Translations under genes and position numbers: made by a program
Assembly: GCA_002354135.1 (NCBI GenBank)
Contig: DEKZ01000108.1
Location: forward strand, 19,340-43,908
Direction: 5' to 3'
DNA length: 24,569 bases
Source: Massilia sp. UBA2709
GTDB lineage: Bacteria; Pseudomonadota; Gammaproteobacteria; Burkholderiales; Burkholderiaceae_D
Part shown: positions 9,135-16,442 of the stretch, in pieces
How positions within the stretch are numbered: position 1 is the first letter of the stretch
Layout: each line of letters starts with the position of its first letter
The notes under the pieces: model-generated
Database searches by the model: none
Told to the model about the DNA's origin: nothing
The model's input: only the letters and a program-made list of their open reading frames with translations

Positions 9135-9150
9135 AGCAATTCTTGTGCCA
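9135..9150 (-). promoter_or_regulatory. Sigma-54 (-24/-12) promoter of the PEP-CTERM gene
   Basis: On the minus strand TGGCAC (9150-9145), a 5-base spacer (AAGAA) and TTGCT (9139-9135) match the RpoN consensus TGGCAC-N5-TTGC[AT] exactly. The predicted transcript start is about 40 bases before the start codon at 9086. RpoN with the PrsK/PrsR two-component system is the described regulator of PEP-CTERM genes in floc-forming betaproteobacteria, so the motif fits the gene. Confidence 0.85.
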
Positions 9151-9211
9151 GAACAACCTTTACTATTGGAATCAATTACTTAGAGGAATTGCAATGATTC
9201 GATTAGCAACA

Positions 9212-9232
9212 ACTGTAAGAAAACTCGACAGT
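9212..9232 (-). promoter_or_regulatory. Candidate upstream activator site for the sigma-54 promoter
   Basis: An inverted repeat ACTGT-N11-ACAGT at 9212-9216 and 9228-9232, about 60 bases upstream of the -24 element. Spacing and symmetry fit an enhancer for an NtrC-family activator such as PrsR. The motif itself is an inference from one site. Confidence 0.4.
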
Positions 9233-9313
9233 ATCGGATCCTTGCACAGCGCGATGCGCGATGCGCGCTGCCACCGGCCACCACACTCGCCCAGGCTGCA
9301 CCGGCAGCACAAA

Positions 9314-9341
9314 TAAAAACGGCTCCCTCGCGGGAGCCGTT
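9314..9341 (-). terminator. Rho-independent terminator of the desaturase gene
   Basis: A perfect 10-bp stem (aacggctccc 9318-9327, gggagccgtt 9332-9341) with a 4-base loop; on the minus strand it continues into TTTATTT. It lies 20 bases past the stop of the gene at 9362. Confidence 0.88.
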
Positions 9342-9361
9342 GTCATGCCATCAAGCGCGAC

Positions 9362-10570
9362 TTATGCGTAGCTACGCAGGCGCAGCGAGAACTCCTGCAG
9401 CGACTTGATGCCCGAGGCCTCGGCGCGTGCGCACCAGTCCTGGAGCTGTTGCAGCAGCTGGTCGCGGGTCGAATGCGAACGCTCCCAGATCGCGCCCAGT
9501 TCCACGCGCATCTGGTGCATCGTTTCCAGCGCCTTGCTGTGCTTGAACAGCTCGATCAGCTGCGCCTTCTGCGACAGCTCCAGCTTGCCCGGCTCGCGCT
9601 GCAGCAGCTTGCGCGAGGTTTTCAGGAAGCGTGCTTCCAGCTCGGCCTTGTGCTTCAGGTGCTCGAGTTCCTCGCGGAACGCGGCCTTGACCGACTTGGC
9701 GTACTTCGCCATCACGTCGTAGCGGTTGGCGATCACCGACTGCAGGGTTTCCAGGTCGGCGACAGCCTTGTCCTTGGCCAGCTTGGGCTTCGGCGCCACC
9801 TTCTTCACCTTTGCCAGGCCCAGCATTTCCAGGGCGCGGATATAAGCCCAACCGAGGTCGATTTCATACCACTTGCTCGACAGCTTGGCCGAGGTCGCGT
9901 AGGTGTGGTGGTTGTTGTGCAGCTCTTCGCCGCCGATGAGGATGCCCCACGGGAAGATGTTGGTCGCCGCATCGTTGCAATCGTAGTTGCGATAACCCCA
10001 CCAGTGGCCCAGGCCATTAATGATGCCGGCTGCGGTGATCGGGATCCACATCATCTGGACGGCCCAAATGCTGACGCCGATGACGCCGAACAGCACGAAG
10101 TTAATCACCAGCAGCGCCGACACGCCGGCCGCGCTGTACGGGGTATAGACGTGGCGCTCGATCCAGTCGTCCGGGGTGCCGTGGCCGTATTTCTCGAGCG
10201 TTTCCTTGTTCTTGCTCTCGGCGCGATACAGTTCGGCGCCTTCCAGCAGCACTTTCTTGATGCCGCGGGTTTGCGGGCTGTGCGGATCTTCCTCGGTGTC
10301 GCACTTGGCGTGGTGCTTGCGGTGGATCGCCGCCCATTCCTTGGTCACCTGGCCGGTGGTCAGCCACAGCCAGAAGCGGAAGAAGTGGCTCGGGATCGCA
10401 TGCAGTTCCAGTGCGCGGTGGGCCTGGTGGCGGTGCAGGTAGATGGTGACAGCCGCAATGGTGATGTGGGTCACCACCAGCGTGTACACCACGGCCTCCC
10501 AGGCGCTCAGGCCGACGAGGCCGGTGGACATAAATTCCAACACGGAATGCAGGATATTGCTAAAGGTCAT
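9362..10570 (-). CDS. desA: Membrane acyl-lipid/acyl-CoA delta-9-type fatty acid desaturase
   Basis: An integral-membrane di-iron desaturase that should introduce a double bond into membrane acyl chains. The 402 residues contain the three histidine boxes in order: HRHQAHRAL (about 46), HRKHHAKCD (about 83) and HNNHH within GGEELHNNHHTYATSAK (about 218), with membrane segments between them (VVYTLVVTHITIAAVTIYL; VSALLVINFVLFGVIGVSI). After about residue 260 comes a charged helical extension of some 140 residues (KDKAVADLETLQSVIANRYD ... LQDWCARAEASGIKSLQEF), longer than the minimal desaturase core. The start ATG at 10570 has GGAG five bases upstream. It is transcribed alone with its own terminator. 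The symbol follows the proteobacterial DesA type; double-bond position is inferred. Confidence 0.88.
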   Translation of the reverse strand: MTFSNILHSVLEFMSTGLVGLSAWEAVVYTLVVTHITIAAVTIYLHRHQAHRALELHAIPSHFFRFWLWLTTGQVTKEWAAIHRKHHAKCDTEEDPHSPQTRGIKKVLLEGAELYRAESKNKETLEKYGHGTPDDWIERHVYTPYSAAGVSALLVINFVLFGVIGVSIWAVQMMWIPITAAGIINGLGHWWGYRNYDCNDAATNIFPWGILIGGEELHNNHHTYATSAKLSSKWYEIDLGWAYIRALEMLGLAKVKKVAPKPKLAKDKAVADLETLQSVIANRYDVMAKYAKSVKAAFREELEHLKHKAELEARFLKTSRKLLQREPGKLELSQKAQLIELFKHSKALETMHQMRVELGAIWERSHSTRDQLLQQLQDWCARAEASGIKSLQEFSLRLRSYA

Positions 10571-10755
10571 TACTGCTCCAAAGTGAAAACATTCTGTCTT
10601 GCGCCGTTCTTTCTATGGAACAGTCGCCGGTGGCGGCGCGCACGCGCCGACCGATCAACCCTGCATTCTACGCACTTCTAATGACGCACGGCACGAGCAG
10701 CGCAGATAAATGCGCTTCGATTTGAACTGGGCGGCAGGAAGATGCGAAATATGCA

Positions 10756-12033
10756 CTAAGCCTGGGGAAGCTGCGCCGGCAGACCCAGTCGGATCGCGCC
10801 GGAATGCACCAGCGCATAGATATTCTTGTTGACGTTCGAGATCACGCTGCCGCTGCCCTTCTCCGGATCGATGATCGAGAAACCGAGCTCCAGCTCATAG
10901 CCGTGCGGGCCGAAGGCGTTCAGCTGGACCGAGGGCGCGGGATCGGCGATCACGCGGTCGACCTCGTCGGCCTGGCGCGCCAGCAGGGTCATCACTTCGT
11001 TCAGGTCGCTGTCGTAGGCGACCGTGACCTTCGTGCTCAGGCGAACGGCCTTGTTGGTTGTCGCCTGGTTCAGGACGACACCCGTGATCAGCATTTCGTT
11101 CGGCAGCAGGGTTTGCGTGCCGTCAGGCGCCTGCAGCACCGTGGTGCGCGTGTTGATGCGCGCTACGCGGCCCGAATACTTGTCTACCGTGATCGGGTCG
11201 CCGATCGACAAACTGCGCTCGAGCAGGATGAGGAAGCCGGACACATAGTTGCTGGCGATGCGCTGCATGCCGAGACCGAGACCGACGCCGAGGGCGCCGC
11301 CGAATACCGACAGCACGGTGAGGTCGAGGCCGACCAGCCCCAGGCTGACCAGCACCGACACCAGGATCAGGACCGCACGCCCCAGCCGCGCCAGCACCAC
11401 GCGCACCGAGGTGTGCATGCCCTCGAGGCGCATCAGGCGCTCTTCCAGCGCGGCGCCGGCCCACAGGGCCAGCATCATCAGGACGACGACCGACACCACC
11501 GCCTGCAGGATCGCCAGCAGGGACGCTCTTTTTGCGCCGAGCGGCACCTGGTGCGTCTCGAGGAAGTGAATAATGTCGGGCCACTGCCCGGTAAGATAGA
11601 GCGCCACGCCTACCCACACGACCAGGGCCAGCACCTTCTCGAAGGTCTGCAAGGCGGTGCCGAGCTGGCCATGGCGCGCAAACACCCGCCGCAGCAGGTA
11701 GAACACCATGCGGATCCAGGCCATCGACGCGAACAGCGGCAGGGCTACGCGCAGCAGGTGCACGTTCTGGTACCGGGCCAGGATCACCATGGCCAGCCAG
11801 ACGCCGCCGGTGATCAGGAGCGGCGCCAGCACCCGGCCGAAACCCTCGACGCCGATGCGGCGGATCGCGCCAGCATTCGTGTCCTCGTGCAGCCAGCTGC
11901 GCCGGATAATGCGCGCGAGCAGCATGCCGACGGCGACCGCGATGACGATCGCCAGCGCCTGCCACAGAATGCGAGGATTACTGATGTCCTCGAGCAGGTC
12001 CTGCAGCAGGTCGGTCAGCGGCATGTTGCGCAC
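10756..12033 (-). CDS. MscS family mechanosensitive ion channel
   Basis: Inner-membrane channel of the small-conductance mechanosensitive family. The 425 residues have several N-terminal membrane segments (LWQALAIVIAVAVGMLLARII; FEKVLALVVWVGVALYL; LLAILQAVVSVVVLMMLALWA; VLILVSVLVSLGLVGL). They lead to the pore helix and MscS core FGGALGVGLGLGMQRIASNY at about 241-260, then the beta domain (SLSIGDPITVDKYSGRVARINTRTT) and the vestibule with LLPNEMLITGVVLNQ. It is larger than E. coli MscS because of the extra N-terminal helices. The start is the GTG at 12033: the AAGG formed by the rsmB stop region is at a proper distance from it, while the ATG at 12024 would be too far. It follows rsmB by eight bases in one operon. 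Confidence 0.9.
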   Translation of the reverse strand: MRNMPLTDLLQDLLEDISNPRILWQALAIVIAVAVGMLLARIIRRSWLHEDTNAGAIRRIGVEGFGRVLAPLLITGGVWLAMVILARYQNVHLLRVALPLFASMAWIRMVFYLLRRVFARHGQLGTALQTFEKVLALVVWVGVALYLTGQWPDIIHFLETHQVPLGAKRASLLAILQAVVSVVVLMMLALWAGAALEERLMRLEGMHTSVRVVLARLGRAVLILVSVLVSLGLVGLDLTVLSVFGGALGVGLGLGMQRIASNYVSGFLILLERSLSIGDPITVDKYSGRVARINTRTTVLQAPDGTQTLLPNEMLITGVVLNQATTNKAVRLSTKVTVAYDSDLNEVMTLLARQADEVDRVIADPAPSVQLNAFGPHGYELELGFSIIDPEKGSGSVISNVNKNIYALVHSGAIRLGLPAQLPQA

Positions 12034-12041
12034 GTTTTACC

Positions 12042-13340
12042 TTACTCCGCCTCGGCCTCGGCGGCCTTCGGCGCCTTCGCGGGCATCGCTTTACGCTCCA
12101 GCACGGCCGCGAAGAAGCCGTCGGTCTGGTGCTTGTGCGGCAGCAGCTTGAGGTACTTGTCCATCTCGAGGTCGATCTTCTGCTCGGCCAGGACCTTGTT
12201 CATCGGCACCAGCTCGAAGTCCGGGTGCGAGGCCAGGAACTGCTCGACGATGAAGTCGTTCTCTTCGTTCAGCAGCGAGCAGGTGGCGTACACCAGGCGG
12301 CCGCCGCTCTTCAAGAGGCGCGCGGCGCCGTCCAGGATCGAAGCCTGCTTTTCCTGCATCTCGGCCACGGCGCCTTCCGGCTGGCGCCATTTCACGTCCG
12401 GATTGCGGCGCAGCGTGCCCAGGCCCGAGCATGGCGCGTCGACCAGCACGCGGTCGATCTTGCCGGCCAGGCGCTTGATCTTGGCGTCGCGCTCGTGCGC
12501 GATCAGGACCGGATGCACGTTCGACAGGCCGCTGCGCGCCAGGCGCGGCTTCAGCTTCGACAAACGCTTTTCCGAGACGTCGAAGGCATACAGGCGGCCA
12601 GTGTTGCGCATGGTTGCGCCCAGGGCGAGAGTCTTGCCGCCGGCGCCGGCGCAGAAGTCGACCACCATCTCGCCGCGGCGCGCGGCCAGGATCTGGGCCA
12701 GCACCTGGCTGCCCTCGTCCTGCACCTCGATCGCGCCTTCCTTGAACAGCGGCAGGCCCTGCAGGTTCGGTTTTTTCTTCACGCGCAGGCCCAGCGGCGA
12801 ATACGGGGTCGGCTCGGCGATGATCGGCGCTTCGGCCAGCTTGGCGATCACCTCGTCGCGGTTGGCCTTGATGGCGTTCACGCGCAGGTCCAGCGGCGCC
12901 GGCGTGTTCAGCACGGCGGCCAGGTCCTGGGCTTCCTGCTCGCCGAACTGGGCGACCAGCTTGTCGTACAGCCACTGAGGCATGTTGGCGCGCGCCAGCG
13001 GCGGCAGCAGGCTGCGGTCGATCTCCTTGATGCGGGTGAGGAAGGCCGTTTCGTCTTCCGTCAGGCCGCCCAGGGCGTCGATGCCGACGGTTTCCGACAG
13101 GCCCAGCAGGGCCAGGCGGCGCATCGACGGGGTGCCGCCGGTGCCGCCGAAGTCGGTGAAGAAGGTCTTGTTGCGCAGGACGGCGTAGACCGCTTCGGCG
13201 ATCACGCCGCGTTCGCGCGGACCGAGGCGCTGGTGGTCCTTGAAGTAGCGCGACAGGGTGACGTCGGCCGGGGCCGTAAAGCGCAAGATCTCGCGCAGCA
13301 CTTCTTCAGTGCTGCCGAGAATTGCTGGTGGCAATCTCAT
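12042..13340 (-). CDS. rsmB: RsmB-type 16S rRNA (cytosine-5)-methyltransferase
   Basis: SAM-dependent RNA m5C methyltransferase of the RsmB/NOP2/Sun family. Of 432 residues, the first 140 form a NusB-like helical domain (FTAPADVTLSRYFKDHQRLGPRERG). SAM-binding motif I is VVDFCAGAGGKT at 227-238, the next SAM contact is YAFDVSEKRL, motif IV is DAPCSGLGTLRRNPD with C304, and motif VI is YATCSLLNEEN with the catalytic C354. Both cysteines required in this family are present. The ATG at 13340 has AAGGAA just upstream. It sits 29 bases after purN and eight before the MscS gene. The tail after residue 410 is Ala/Glu/Lys rich. Target C967 is inferred by family; another RNA target is possible. Confidence 0.88.
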   Translation of the reverse strand: MRLPPAILGSTEEVLREILRFTAPADVTLSRYFKDHQRLGPRERGVIAEAVYAVLRNKTFFTDFGGTGGTPSMRRLALLGLSETVGIDALGGLTEDETAFLTRIKEIDRSLLPPLARANMPQWLYDKLVAQFGEQEAQDLAAVLNTPAPLDLRVNAIKANRDEVIAKLAEAPIIAEPTPYSPLGLRVKKKPNLQGLPLFKEGAIEVQDEGSQVLAQILAARRGEMVVDFCAGAGGKTLALGATMRNTGRLYAFDVSEKRLSKLKPRLARSGLSNVHPVLIAHERDAKIKRLAGKIDRVLVDAPCSGLGTLRRNPDVKWRQPEGAVAEMQEKQASILDGAARLLKSGGRLVYATCSLLNEENDFIVEQFLASHPDFELVPMNKVLAEQKIDLEMDKYLKLLPHKHQTDGFFAAVLERKAMPAKAPKAAEAEAE

Positions 13341-13369
13341 GAAATTCCTTGATTAGATACTGTATTGGA

Positions 13370-13981
13370 TCAGGCGAACTGCGCGATGCGCACGTCGCCT
13401 TGTTCGATGCTTAACCTGTCCTCGACGAACAGGCGCACCGCATAGGGATAGAGTTTGTGTTCCTCGGCCAGCACGCGCGCGGCCAGGGTTTCCTCGGTGT
13501 CGCCGGGCAGCACAGCAACGCGCGCCTGGGCGACCATGGGGCCGTGGTCCAGCTCGGCGGTGACGAAGTGCACCGTCGCGCCGTGTTCGGGCACGCCCGC
13601 TTCCAGTGCCTTCTTGTGCGTGTCCAGGCCCGGGAAGGCCGGCAGCAGCGAAGGGTGGATGTTCAGCATGCGCCCCGCGTAATGCTCGACGAAGGGCGCA
13701 GTCAGGATGCGCATGAATCCTGCCAGCACGACCAGGTCGGGCGAAAAACGGTCGATCTCGCGCTGCAAGGCAGCGTCGAAGCTGGCGCGGTCGGGATATT
13801 CCTTGCTCGGCACCACAGCAGTCGGGATCCCGTGCGCCTCGGCGAAGGCCAGCCCTTTCGCGTCAGGCTTGTTGCTGATCACCGCCGCCACGCGCGCCGG
13901 CCAGCCCTCGGCCTGCGCCGCACGCACGACCGCTTCCATGTTGCTGCCGCGGCCGGAAATGAGGATCACGATGTTTTTCAT
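13370..13981 (-). CDS. purN: Phosphoribosylglycinamide formyltransferase PurN
   Basis: Third step of purine synthesis: transfers formyl from 10-formyl-THF to GAR. The 203 residues start MKNIVILISGRGSNMEAV (phosphate-binding loop), contain VVLAGFMRILTAPFVEHYAGRMLNIHPSLLPAFPG with the catalytic N and H of NIHPS, and VHFVTAELDHGP with the catalytic Asp. All match E. coli PurN. I use the ATG at 13981; an in-frame ATG nine bases upstream (13990) is possible. A TACAAT box on the minus strand (13994-13989) overlaps that upstream ATG. If it is the true -10, the transcript would begin almost at the start codon. Confidence 0.96.
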   Translation of the reverse strand: MKNIVILISGRGSNMEAVVRAAQAEGWPARVAAVISNKPDAKGLAFAEAHGIPTAVVPSKEYPDRASFDAALQREIDRFSPDLVVLAGFMRILTAPFVEHYAGRMLNIHPSLLPAFPGLDTHKKALEAGVPEHGATVHFVTAELDHGPMVAQARVAVLPGDTEETLAARVLAEEHKLYPYAVRLFVEDRLSIEQGDVRIAQFA

Positions 13982-14056
13982 AGCGCGCATTGTACCGTAT
14001 GGCCAACGCCCAACTGTGGTATGGCAACGCCAGGATGGGCTGCCACGATCGCTTTT

Positions 14057-14455
14057 CTACTCGAAGGAATAGAATACCCGGAAGGGTACGCGCTTGTCGG
14101 CCCAAAATTCCGCCGCATCGCGGAACACGTCGAGCAGGGTTTCGCGCGCTTCCTTGTCGAATTTCTGGGTGTTCGGCAGTTGTTCCAGCACGACGAGGAA
14201 ACCCGGCTGGGGTCCCGCCTGGAACACGGTCTCGGTCAGGCAGGTGCGCAGGGCGTCGAAGTTCTTGCTGCAGGGCTTGGTGAAGTAAAAGTTTTCGCCG
14301 ATGCGGGCGCACACCTGTTGCTTGGTCAACGCGTTGGCGCAATGCGCGTACAGGAAATGGTGGCCCATGTGCGCCGCTTCTTCCTGCAGTTCCGGCACCC
14401 GATAGGCCCGAATGGACTGCACAAGATTGGACGGCACTCTCATCAACAAACTCAT
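14057..14455 (-). CDS. Barstar family protein (orphan barnase-inhibitor-like)
   Basis: A 132-residue protein with a barstar-type fold as I read it: an N-terminal helix region (LVQSIRAYRVPELQEEAAHMG), then HFLYAHCANALTKQQVCARIGENFYFTKPCSKNFDALRTCL, which carries the barstar pattern of strand, helix and F-P/C-x-(x)-N-(F/W)-DAL, and a C-terminal FLVVLEQL plus VPFRVFYSFE strand. The start at 14455 has GAGGG five bases upstream; the frame opens further to 14560, but that part is not barstar-like. In Gram-positive bacteria barstar blocks the secreted RNase barnase. No barnase or other RNase toxin is next to it here, so its partner is unknown. Five cysteines are present. Confidence 0.8.
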   Translation of the reverse strand: MSLLMRVPSNLVQSIRAYRVPELQEEAAHMGHHFLYAHCANALTKQQVCARIGENFYFTKPCSKNFDALRTCLTETVFQAGPQPGFLVVLEQLPNTQKFDKEARETLLDVFRDAAEFWADKRVPFRVFYSFE

Positions 14456-14833
14456 TTTTCCCTCAAGTCGACCTGGTGGTGTGGTTCGAATCGCCGGGGC
14501 CCGCTCACCATGCGCGCCCGGGCGGCAACGCTGCTCTCCTAAATCGTTTCCACGCGCCAATAAACCCTAATTTGTGTAAGGGTAACGTTTTGTAGTTACC
14601 GAAGCAACCCGAATGTGACTTTACAGCCCAAATCTGAAAAAATTCGCCGCTTTTTCACTGGAATCCGCACTTTTTGACGTGTTTTGCCATTCTGGCCGTC
14701 CTCTCCCGGTCTGCGCGCCGCTGTTACATTTTGTTGCCACGTAGATCGATTTGATGAGCCAGACCGGATTAACATACAAGCGTGGATGAAAAAATCCCGT
14801 CCCACCAACAGCACCGAACGAACGAGGTTCACC
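14456..14833. other. Intergenic region between divergent genes
   Basis: This stretch of 378 bases separates the divergent barstar-like and glycine-zipper genes and must hold both promoters, but I see no convincing -35/-10 pair for either. Its middle (about 14560-14690) is AT-rich for this genome. It contains a small inverted repeat, ggtaac-N8-gttacc at 14581-14600, that could be an operator. No RNA gene or conserved ORF is seen. Confidence 0.5.
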
Positions 14834-15349
14834 ATGAACATGAAAACCACACTGTTGATTTCCGCCCTGGGCCTGTCGGCGCTGCCGCTGGCCCAGGCTG
14901 CCGAATTCGAAGACTTCGGACGCGTGGTGCGCGTACAGCCCCGCGTCGAGCAGATCCGCCAGCCACGCCAGGAATGCCGCACCGAATACGTGCAGGTGCC
15001 GGTGCAGCAGCAGCGCGGCAGCGGCGGCTCGGTGGTCGGCGGCATCGCCGGCGCCCTGCTGGGCAGCCAGGTCGGCAGCGGCAACGGTAAAGTGGCAGCG
15101 GCCGCCGCCGGCGCCATCGCCGGCGCCATGGTCGGCGACCGCGTCGAGAACAACGGCCGCAACTACGACCAGGGCGTCCAGGAACAGGCCGTGCGCCAGT
15201 GCCGCACCATCGACTCCTACGAGTCGCGCACCACCGGCTACGACGTGACCTACGAATACCGCGGCCAGACCCAGACCGCCTTCATGAGCCGCGACCCCGG
15301 CAACCGCGTCCGCCTGCGCGTGTCGGTCCAACCCGACGACCAGTATTAA
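14834..15349 (+). CDS. Glycine-zipper (2TM) outer-membrane-type protein
   Basis: A 171-residue exported protein with a signal peptide (MNMKTTLLISALGLSALPLAQA, cut near AQA-AEF). A Gln-rich segment with one Cys follows (QECRTEYVQVPVQQQ). Next is a classic glycine zipper of two small-residue helices, SVVGGIAGALLGSQVG (about 74-89) and VAAAAAGAIAGAMVGDRV (about 95-112). The C-terminal domain has a second Cys (VRQCRTIDSYE) and ends DVTYEYRGQTQTAFMSRDPG, RVRLRVSVQP, as in the family near SlyB/Rick_17kDa antigen. It is not a lipoprotein: there is no lipobox. The start at 14834 has GAGG at 14824-14827. Function is not known; related proteins affect envelope integrity. Confidence 0.85.
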   Translation: MNMKTTLLISALGLSALPLAQAAEFEDFGRVVRVQPRVEQIRQPRQECRTEYVQVPVQQQRGSGGSVVGGIAGALLGSQVGSGNGKVAAAAAGAIAGAMVGDRVENNGRNYDQGVQEQAVRQCRTIDSYESRTTGYDVTYEYRGQTQTAFMSRDPGNRVRLRVSVQPDDQY

Positions 15350-15376
15350 AAAAATCAAGCTAGTCGAAACGCATCA

Positions 15377-15505
15377 GGGCCTTGAGAAACCGTAGCGAGC
15401 GGAAGGATGGTTGGCCGAGAAGCGCAGCTGTACTTAACGTACAGCGAGCTATCGCCTTGGCGGCGCAGGCCGACCAGTCGACGCGCAGTAGGTTTATCAA
15501 GGCCC
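15377..15505. repeat. Folded repeat-like element with terminal inverted repeats
   Basis: The 15-base ends gggccttgagaaacc (15377-15391) and ggtttatcaaggccc (15491-15505) are inverted copies with one mismatch. Inside, ggttggcc (15409-15416) can pair with ggccgacc (15468-15475, one G-U pair). In the centre gctgtac (15427-15433) and gtacagc (15439-15445) form a perfect 7-bp stem with a 5-base loop. The nested symmetry suggests a REP/MITE-like palindromic element or a structured RNA. It lies between two convergent-free plus-strand genes and has no ORF. Copy number cannot be judged from one window. Confidence 0.6.
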
Positions 15506-15517
15506 CACCACTTGTCA

Positions 15518-15584
15518 TCGGGGCGGGGGACGCCCCCTCCTTCTCCGCCCCGACCTCATTCCCGTTGCGCTTGCGCAGCGGGAA
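15518..15584. repeat. Two further GC-rich hairpins before the spermidine-synthase-like gene
   Basis: tcggggcgg (15518-15526) is a perfect inverted copy of ccgccccga (15545-15553). Directly after it, ttcccgttgcg (15559-15569) pairs with cgcagcgggaa (15574-15584, one G-U pair, 4-base loop). Neither is followed by a T tract, so they are not standard terminators. They end 39 bases before the start codon at 15624. Confidence 0.55.
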
Positions 15585-15623
15585 CCCCTCCCCCGATAAT
15601 AGGACGATTCAACAGGTCGCCCT

Positions 15624-16418
15624 ATGCTCATCAAACGTAAATCCATCGAACAAGCCGAATCCTCGCGCCGCCCCGCGCGCAAACCGAAATTCGCGCCGGT
15701 GACGCTGTCCGAACAGGACGGCGTGCGCTATCTCCACTTCGGCACCGAATGGGTGCAGGGCGCCATGCGCATCCGTAAACCCGACTGGCCGGAACTCGAA
15801 TACGCCCAGCAGATGATGGCCTGGATGCTGTTCATCGAAGCGCCGCGCCGCATCGCCCAGCTCGGCCTGGGCGCGGCCACGCTGACCAAGTATTGCTACC
15901 GCCAGTTTCCGGAAGCGCAGGTCACCGCCGTGGAACTGAATCCCTCGGTGATCGCCCTCTGCAATTCCATGTTCAAGCTGCCGTCCGAGGACGAGCGCCT
16001 GAACGTGCTCGAGATGGACGCGATGGATTTCGTGGAAGATCCGGAAAATCACGGCGCCTTCGACGTGCTGCAGTGCGACCTGTACGACGCCACGGCCAAG
16101 GGTCCGGTGCTCGACACGCCCGAGTTCTACCGCGCATGCAACGATTGCCTGGCGCCGCACGGCATCATGACGGTCAACCTGTTCGGTGACCATCCGAGCT
16201 TCAACAAGAATCTGAAGGCGATGAAATTCGCGTTCGACCACGTGATCTGCCTGCCCGAGGTCCACGACGGCAATGTGGTCGCGCTGTGCTTCAAGACCCG
16301 GCCCCAGCTCGACAGCGCCGCGCTGGCCGCCCGTGCGGCGCAGATCGTGGCCGCCACCAAGCTGCCCGCCAAGTCCTGGGTAAAAGGTATCGCAGCGGGT
16401 ACCGAGGCTGCGCGCTGA
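15624..16418 (+). CDS. Spermidine synthase-like protein
   Basis: A 264-residue protein of the spermine/spermidine synthase (class I methyltransferase-like) fold. It shows a short basic N-terminus, an N-terminal beta region (VRYLHFGTEWVQGAMRI), the nucleotide-binding motif I as IAQLGLGAATLTKYCYRQFP, the acidic strand VTAVELNPSVI, a further acidic motif NVLEMDAMDF, and FDVLQCDLYDATAKGPVLDTPEFY in place of the usual DxTDPxGPA site. The catalytic region is thus altered from classical SpeE (CDLYDATAKGP), and no DGG follows motif I, so true aminopropyl transfer is doubtful. The next gene begins 24 bases downstream. Called by fold; substrate unknown. Confidence 0.75.
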   Translation: MLIKRKSIEQAESSRRPARKPKFAPVTLSEQDGVRYLHFGTEWVQGAMRIRKPDWPELEYAQQMMAWMLFIEAPRRIAQLGLGAATLTKYCYRQFPEAQVTAVELNPSVIALCNSMFKLPSEDERLNVLEMDAMDFVEDPENHGAFDVLQCDLYDATAKGPVLDTPEFYRACNDCLAPHGIMTVNLFGDHPSFNKNLKAMKFAFDHVICLPEVHDGNVVALCFKTRPQLDSAALAARAAQIVAATKLPAKSWVKGIAAGTEAAR

Positions 16419-16442
16419 CCAGCGCTTTTTGATGAGGGAATC

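Noticed and set aside
9246..9270. Short tandem gcgatgc repeats downstream of the desaturase
   Set aside because: Only two partial units; too short to call a repeat array or CRISPR.
10804..12978. 724-codon plus-strand open frame opposite the MscS channel and rsmB
   Set aside because: Same shadow composition, no motif, and both minus-strand genes have intact family signatures.
14465..14490. T-loop-like GGTTCGAATC at about 14481 suggesting a tRNA
   Set aside because: No acceptor, D or anticodon arms can be built around it; it is a chance match in the barstar upstream region.
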